From Sediminibacterium magnilacihabitans (GTDB taxonomy: Bacteria > Bacteroidota > Bacteroidia > Chitinophagales > Chitinophagaceae), in the NCBI GenBank assembly GCA_002973575.1, contig PVEQ01000022.1, positions 1-51,318 on the forward strand: 51,318 nucleotides of DNA, given 5' to 3'. Below are positions 46,493 through 51,318 of the stretch, one piece after another. The notes under the pieces are model-generated. The model saw only the letters and a list, made by a program, of their open reading frames with translations. It did no database searches and was not told the origin of the DNA. The position numbers and the translations under genes were made by a program. Numbering within the stretch: position 1 is the first letter of the stretch; the number at the start of each line of letters is the position of its first letter.

Positions 46493-48718
46493 TTAAGAAA
46501 GTTTGGTCAGTTTAAGCCGCAGGCTGTTGCTTACCACGCTGATGCTGCTCAACGCCATGGCGGCGCCGGCAATCATGGGGTTCAGCAGGAACCCGTTCAC
46601 CGGGAACAACACACCAGCCGCCAGCGGTATACCAATGATGTTATAGATAAAGGCCCAGAACAGGTTTTGCCGGATCGTGGCCACCGTTCTTTTTGAAAGT
46701 TGTAAAGCCCGGGGAATGCTGTTGAGATCAGACCCCATCAGCGTTATTTTCGCAACATCCATAGCAATATCACTTCCCTTGCTCATGGCAATGCCTACAT
46801 CTGCCTGCGCCAGCGCCTGGCTGTCGTTGATGCCGTCGCCCGCCATGGCAACCACTTTACCTTCTTCCTGCAATACTTTTATAAAAGCAGCTTTATCGGA
46901 AGGCAGCAGTCCGGCTTTAAAATGTTTGATACCCGCTTCGGCCGCCACAACAGCAGCTGTTTGCTGGTTATCTCCAGTAAGCATATACACTTCAATACCC
47001 CTGCTTTGCATTTGTTCAATCGCTTCTTTGGAGGAAGTTTTGATCTGGTCGGCAATGGCAACCACCCCTACCAGTTGTTGCCCGCGGGCAAACAATACAA
47101 CAGACCGCGCCTGCTTTTGCATGTCGGATGCTTGCTGGTAAAGGCGACCGGTTGTTGCTACACCGTTTTCAATCATCAGTGTATCGTTACCGGCCAGGTA
47201 GGTATGACCCTGGTAATTTGTTTTAACGCCTTTACCCGTGAGGCTTTCTATTCCGTTCAGTGATACTGCCGAAATACCTGCAGCCCGCAGATAAGCTGTG
47301 ATGGCTTCTGCCAGTGGATGCTCCGATTGCTGTTCCATCGCCAGCAGCAGCGATTGAAGAAAAAGAGCATCGGCTTCATTGTCGAAAAAAATGCCGGTTA
47401 CAGAAGGACTGCCTTCGGTAATGGTTCCGGTTTTATCCAGTACTACCGCGTTTACTTTATGGGCCAGTTCGAGGCTTTCTGCATCTTTGATCAGTATCTT
47501 GTTTTCAGCGCCTTTACCCACACCAACCATAATAGCGGTAGGGGTGGCGAGTCCGAGTGCACAGGGACAGGCAATGACTAAAACAGTAACCGCCGATAAG
47601 AGTCCGTATGTGAATGCATTCTCTTTGGCAAAGACCATCCACGCTGCAAAAGTGAGTATGGCAATGCCAATGACCACCGGTACAAATATGCCGGCGATTT
47701 TATCTACCAGTTTTTGCACGGGCGCTTTGCTACCCTGCGCTTCCTGCACCATTTGAATGATCTGCGCCAGCAAAGTATCGGCGCCTACTTTTTCTGCTGT
47801 GAAACGAAGACTGCCTTTCTGGTTGATGGTACCGGCGTAAACTTTCGCTTTTTTTTCTTTCAATACGGGAATGGGTTCACCGCTGATCATGCTTTCATCT
47901 ATATAAGAAGTACCTTCCGTTACAATGCCATCTACCGGTATTTTTTCACCAGGCTTCACCAACAACAAGTTGCCCGGTTGTACCTGCTTCACCGGCAATT
48001 CGGTCATCTCTTCATTGGCTTGAATGAGGGTGACCGTTTTGGGTTGCAACCCCATGAGTTTTTTAAGTGCAGAAGAAGTCTTCGATTTGGCGCGTTCTTC
48101 CAGCAGCTTGCCCAATGAAATGAAACTGATAACAACGGCCGCTGCTTCATAATATACATGTGGGTGTATGCCACGCCTGTGCCAGAATTCGGGATAGAAG
48201 GTATTGAATGCACTGAAGAGCCAGGCAACGCCGGTGCTCAGCGCTACCAGTGTATCCATATTGGCTTTAGCATGAAGGGACTGCTTCCAGGCATTGACGA
48301 AAAAATTGCGCCCGAAATAAAAAACAACCGGGGCCGAAAGTACCAGCATGATCCAGTTACCATAAGGCATATCCATGAAAAACATGGCAATGATCACAAC
48401 AGGCAATGAAAGGAAGAAGGACCAGGTAAATCTTTTTTTAATTTGTTGAAAATGATTTTTCTGCGCCGTTTCTTTTAATTCCTGCTGGTTGTCCTTTTCA
48501 ATGATCAGGTCATACCCGATCGATTGAACGGCTTTGCGCAGGTTCTGCGGATTGGTCACCTGCGGATTATAACTAACCCAGGCATCCTGGTTGGCAAAGT
48601 TCACACCCGCGTCCTGTACACCGTCTGCCGATTTGAGTATCGATTCCACACTCACGGCACAGGCCGCACAAGTCATTTCGAGAACAGGGAAAATCTCCTT
48701 AACAGTTTGCATATCCAA
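46493..48718 (-). CDS. copA: Copper-exporting P-type ATPase CopA
   Basis: 741-aa P1B ATPase of the inner membrane. A single N-terminal HMA domain (MTCAACAVSVES, Cys17 and Cys20), the ion-channel CPC in VIACPCALGLATP, phosphorylation site DKTGTITEGSP, TGDN, GDGIND and the C-terminal helices are all visible. It exports Cu(I) to the periplasm. It lies between the AraC-type regulator and the HMA chaperone. Confidence 0.96.
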   Translation of the reverse strand: MDMQTVKEIFPVLEMTCAACAVSVESILKSADGVQDAGVNFANQDAWVSYNPQVTNPQNLRKAVQSIGYDLIIEKDNQQELKETAQKNHFQQIKKRFTWSFFLSLPVVIIAMFFMDMPYGNWIMLVLSAPVVFYFGRNFFVNAWKQSLHAKANMDTLVALSTGVAWLFSAFNTFYPEFWHRRGIHPHVYYEAAAVVISFISLGKLLEERAKSKTSSALKKLMGLQPKTVTLIQANEEMTELPVKQVQPGNLLLVKPGEKIPVDGIVTEGTSYIDESMISGEPIPVLKEKKAKVYAGTINQKGSLRFTAEKVGADTLLAQIIQMVQEAQGSKAPVQKLVDKIAGIFVPVVIGIAILTFAAWMVFAKENAFTYGLLSAVTVLVIACPCALGLATPTAIMVGVGKGAENKILIKDAESLELAHKVNAVVLDKTGTITEGSPSVTGIFFDNEADALFLQSLLLAMEQQSEHPLAEAITAYLRAAGISAVSLNGIESLTGKGVKTNYQGHTYLAGNDTLMIENGVATTGRLYQQASDMQKQARSVVLFARGQQLVGVVAIADQIKTSSKEAIEQMQSRGIEVYMLTGDNQQTAAVVAAEAGIKHFKAGLLPSDKAAFIKVLQEEGKVVAMAGDGINDSQALAQADVGIAMSKGSDIAMDVAKITLMGSDLNSIPRALQLSKRTVATIRQNLFWAFIYNIIGIPLAAGVLFPVNGFLLNPMIAGAAMALSSISVVSNSLRLKLTKLS

Positions 48719-48752
48719 CGCTTTTGTTTATACAAAGTTGGCACAGGCAAAC

Positions 48753-48784
48753 AACCCCGTTGTTACAGAATCAGGAGCGGGGTT
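48753..48784 (-). terminator. Hairpin between the AraC-type gene and copA
   Basis: AACCCCG (48753-48759) pairs with CGGGGTT (48778-48784), loop 18 nt. On the minus strand it lies after the regulator stop and is followed by GTTTG only, so it may weaken read-through into copA or act as a regulatory fold. Confidence 0.35.
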
Positions 48785-48793
48785 TATATAATT

Positions 48794-49366
48794 TCACGGA
48801 ATGAGTTTGTCCAGCGGTTTGCGCTTGTTCTCCTTCAGTTGTTTGAAATGCGAAGGCGTTAAACCGGTGATCTTTTTAAACTGCTGCGACAGATGTTGTA
48901 CACTACTATATCCTAATTCGTAAGCGATCTCGCTCAGGCTTTTCTCATCATATAAAAGCAATTCCTTTACTTTTTCTATGCGTTGCAGGATGGCATATTT
49001 TTCAATAGTAATGCCTTCGATAGAAGAAAAAAGTGCAGAGAGGTAATGATAGTCGAGCTGTAATTTTTCTGCCAGCAGGGCCGATAGCTTCAGGTTGAAT
49101 GCTTCTTCCTTATTGCCATGTATGAGTTGCACGATGGTATTCTTGATCTGCTCTACGATCCTCGATTTTTTATCATCCAGCAGTTCAAACCCTATCTCTT
49201 CCAGTCCCCGTTTCAGTTGCAACAGTTGATCTGCGGAAGGAGGAACGGTCAGCGTTACTTCACCCAATTGAATATTGGCATAAGGAATGCCCGATTTGTT
49301 CAGCTCCTGTCTGACCGCCATGATGCAACGGTCGCAGACCATGTTTTTTATGTAAAGCGTATCCAT
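48794..49366 (-). CDS. AraC-type regulator with built-in metal-binding (HMA-like) domain
   Basis: 190 aa from ATG 49366. The longer frame start at 49492 is rejected because it would overlap the divergent PDZ gene. The N-terminal 60 residues look like a shortened HMA domain with CxxC (Cys11, Cys14 in NMVCDRCIMAV). The C-terminal AraC DNA-binding domain reads EKSLSEIAYELGYSSVQHLSQQFKKITGLTPSHFKQ. This puts copper sensing and DNA binding in one chain. It precedes copA by 75 bp and probably activates it. Confidence 0.88.
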   Translation of the reverse strand: MDTLYIKNMVCDRCIMAVRQELNKSGIPYANIQLGEVTLTVPPSADQLLQLKRGLEEIGFELLDDKKSRIVEQIKNTIVQLIHGNKEEAFNLKLSALLAEKLQLDYHYLSALFSSIEGITIEKYAILQRIEKVKELLLYDEKSLSEIAYELGYSSVQHLSQQFKKITGLTPSHFKQLKENKRKPLDKLIP

Positions 49367-49434
49367 GGATGATTGAAGCCACGAAATTAATGTAAATTGT
49401 ACCCCCAACCGAAACCTGCACTTTTGAAAACGGT

Positions 49435-50709
49435 ATGAAAAAAGGAGTACTCGCCCTGGTTTTCTTTTTATATTATTTGGCCGCAGCTGCACAGGTCAAT
49501 GCATTTGGTCTTTTATATGGCCAGGGCAGAGGTGAAGGTGATCCTTTCACCAAACGTTATGTTATTACCAGTGTTTACCCCGGATCACCTGCGGCCAGGG
49601 CGGGCATCATGGTGGGTGATGAAATCGTGTCGGTCAATGGAACTGCGGTGTTGAATAAAACCACGGAGGAGGTAAGAAACCTGTTCGCACCAGAACGTGC
49701 AGAAATTAAAATCGTGCGTAACAACGAGGAATATATCGGCACGTTTGAGAAAGCAAATTTGGATATCGATACAGCCTTTTTAGCTGATGTTGATCAGTTG
49801 ACGAAACAGGCCGATAGTAATTTCAGTTTATTGAAAGGCCAGGAAAGAGAAGAAGGATTGGTATACGATTCAAAAATACAATTGGCCACCGGCTACCGCA
49901 CTGTGCTGAAAAAGCACCTGATGTTCAAGCAATACGATCTGTTCGGCGTACTTTATTCAGGCGATTCGAGGCGGGAGGCGGAAAAGGTTTATAATAAATA
50001 CGAGAAACAGTTGAGCTATTATTGGGGAAGCAGGGCTTATTCCCAAAAATACCGGTCCAGCGATACAACTTTTCTTCAGCAAACCTACTTCAGTAAAAAA
50101 CTGCTCAACGGATACGAAATGTACAGGACCACACTTGCTGCTTATATATCCCAGCAAACGCATCAATACGAAGTAGCCCTTGTTATAGAAGGAGGCCCCA
50201 AGCCGGTTTGTACTTTCGTTAAACCAGATACTGCACAAACCGCAAGGGATTTCCGGGAAACGCTTCAATACCTGTTACTCAGTTTCAACAATAGCAAAGC
50301 GGTGGAAAATATTGCCGGCGAAGTGTTGCCGAATGATTCCACTTCCTATCAATCGAAATATTGTTTTAACCACGCCACCTCCTGTTACCTGTTGAACGAT
50401 ACTTACGATCAGGCAAACGATACTATACACAATCAACGGAAATACCATTTCAGTGCGGAGTACAAGTGGCTCAATGCAAAGCAGGCCGACTCTCTCTTTA
50501 ATGGGTTGTACACAGCAATTTCCAATTCATTGAACGGAGGCTATGTTCGTTATGAAAAAGCAGGCGAACTTGCGCAGTTGCTGAACAAGAAAAATGTTGT
50601 TTTTGCAGCTGACAGAGATCATCTGATGCCATCAAAAGAACATTTTATCTCACTTTATCTTGACGATAATAAGAACAACGATTACACAGTAAGAATTGAA
50701 ATAGAGTAA
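49435..50709 (+). CDS. Secreted PDZ-domain protein, unknown function
   Basis: 424-aa protein with a signal peptide (MKKGVLALVFFLYYLAAAAQ). A PDZ domain at about 25-105 contains VITSVYPGSPAARAGIMVGDEIVSVNGTAV, the substrate-pocket loop and helix usual for HtrA/Tail-specific protease PDZs. The rest (about 320 residues) is unassigned; no protease motif is seen. It is divergent from the copper regulator. Confidence 0.8.
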   Translation: MKKGVLALVFFLYYLAAAAQVNAFGLLYGQGRGEGDPFTKRYVITSVYPGSPAARAGIMVGDEIVSVNGTAVLNKTTEEVRNLFAPERAEIKIVRNNEEYIGTFEKANLDIDTAFLADVDQLTKQADSNFSLLKGQEREEGLVYDSKIQLATGYRTVLKKHLMFKQYDLFGVLYSGDSRREAEKVYNKYEKQLSYYWGSRAYSQKYRSSDTTFLQQTYFSKKLLNGYEMYRTTLAAYISQQTHQYEVALVIEGGPKPVCTFVKPDTAQTARDFRETLQYLLLSFNNSKAVENIAGEVLPNDSTSYQSKYCFNHATSCYLLNDTYDQANDTIHNQRKYHFSAEYKWLNAKQADSLFNGLYTAISNSLNGGYVRYEKAGELAQLLNKKNVVFAADRDHLMPSKEHFISLYLDDNKNNDYTVRIEIE

Positions 50710-50723
50710 AACCTGATCAGCTT

Positions 50724-51161
50724 TTATATTGCAGAAAAATCTGCGGCCTTAGGAAATGCCTCTAGCACATCCCTGACGATCTGTGGTGTTGGGTTCGCCA
50801 GTTTACGCAGTTTGGTATCGAGCCAAGCGCCTTCAACGGTCAATACAGCACAAAGGAGGTCTTGTGCATTCACGATTTCATGTACAATGGTCCAGCGCGA
50901 AGCATCGGCGTTCAAACGGGCAATTTTGGCATTGATAGTGAGCTGATCGGCCAGCCTGATCTCTTTTTTGAACAGGCATTCTTCCCTGAATATGATGGGA
51001 CCAAAGCCCTGCTCCTGCATGATCCGGAGCGATAAACCCGACTGCTCCAGTATCTCCACCCGCTGTTGGGCGCCGAAATCGTAATACACGCTATGGCGAA
51101 CATGGAAATTAGGGTCGAGGTCGGCCCAGCGAACAGACAAGGTTTTCACAAACGGTGCCAT
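50724..51161 (-). CDS. 4HBT-type acyl-CoA thioesterase
   Basis: 145-aa hot-dog-fold thioesterase. SVRWADLDPNFHVRHSVYYDFGAQQRVE carries the catalytic Asp (Asp14 or Asp16) and the conserved N-terminal helix. The substrate is an unknown acyl-CoA. It is convergent with the PDZ gene with a 14-bp gap. The last 157 bp of the window after its start hold no gene that I can see. Confidence 0.88.
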   Translation of the reverse strand: MAPFVKTLSVRWADLDPNFHVRHSVYYDFGAQQRVEILEQSGLSLRIMQEQGFGPIIFREECLFKKEIRLADQLTINAKIARLNADASRWTIVHEIVNAQDLLCAVLTVEGAWLDTKLRKLANPTPQIVRDVLEAFPKAADFSAI

Positions 51162-51318
51162 AGCGTTGATTTTGTAGAACTAAGTTAGTTAAGAAGCCTA
51201 TTGCTTTTCTTGAGATTATTTTTTAACGCGTTGTGCTATTAAGAAGTGTTGATAAATAAAGTGATAATGTATTGAAACGAAAGATGTTATGCGATTGTCT
51301 AAGGATGTAACCACACGC

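Overview
The window looks like chromosomal DNA of a Bacteroidota member, most likely Chitinophagaceae (inference). The grounds are promoters of the TAnnTTTG type (for example 1768-1775, 1830-1837, 4202-4209, 5062-5069), few Shine-Dalgarno sequences, a GH106/GH88 carbohydrate locus with a GntR/LacI-type regulator, Omp85- and bbp2-type outer membrane proteins, and a tRNA without an encoded CCA. Genes lie on both strands in short operons. No transposase, integrase, CRISPR array or rRNA was seen.

Layout. 1-0.8 kb: a non-coding region with origin-like motifs (DnaA box, TAG-repeat tract) and a decayed outer membrane protein gene. 0.8-10.5 kb: housekeeping genes (metF, lptB, a GH3-family protein, fabG), a SulP anion transporter translationally coupled to a beta-carbonic anhydrase, then a crotonase and paaZ (phenylacetate-type ring cleavage) with a paired operator-like repeat at the paaZ start. 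10.6-14.5 kb and 19.2-24.7 kb: two halves of a carbohydrate locus (DUF2264 remnant, two GH88, an unassigned 730-aa hydrolase, GH106 rhamnosidase, GntR/LacI regulator), suited to rhamnose- and uronate-containing glycans. Between them sits a bbp2 porin, a secreted protein and a sigma-54 activator, with a sigma-54 promoter and an upstream palindrome before the porin. 24.8-28.2 kb: a GAF histidine kinase, a deleted MFS gene, a YeeE/YedE sulfur-transport pair and an MNT/HEPN toxin-antitoxin pair. 28.2-31.2 kb: a lipoprotein, an Omp85-like barrel, a hairpin-rich spacer, tRNA-Pro(CGG) and an Asp/Asn beta-hydroxylase-like enzyme.

31.4-38.6 kb: a complete thiamine operon behind a TPP riboswitch (thiS-thiC-thiD-thiE-thiG-thiH-thiF/rhodanese), with a convergent second ThiE/TenI-like gene. 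38.7-42 kb: a MATE transporter and RecQ. 42.0-46.1 kb: the most unusual part, a minus-strand cluster of a stand-alone SET protein, an ATP-grasp ligase, an ATP-grasp-SET fusion and an ABC-type six-TM protein without an ATPase domain. It looks like a dedicated system that makes, methylates and perhaps moves an amide-linked product. 46.2-49.4 kb: a copper module (an AraC regulator carrying its own CxxC metal-binding domain, a CopA ATPase, a small copper chaperone). 49.4-51.3 kb: a secreted PDZ protein and a thioesterase.

All functions are assigned by recognising family motifs in the translated sequence; no database search was run.
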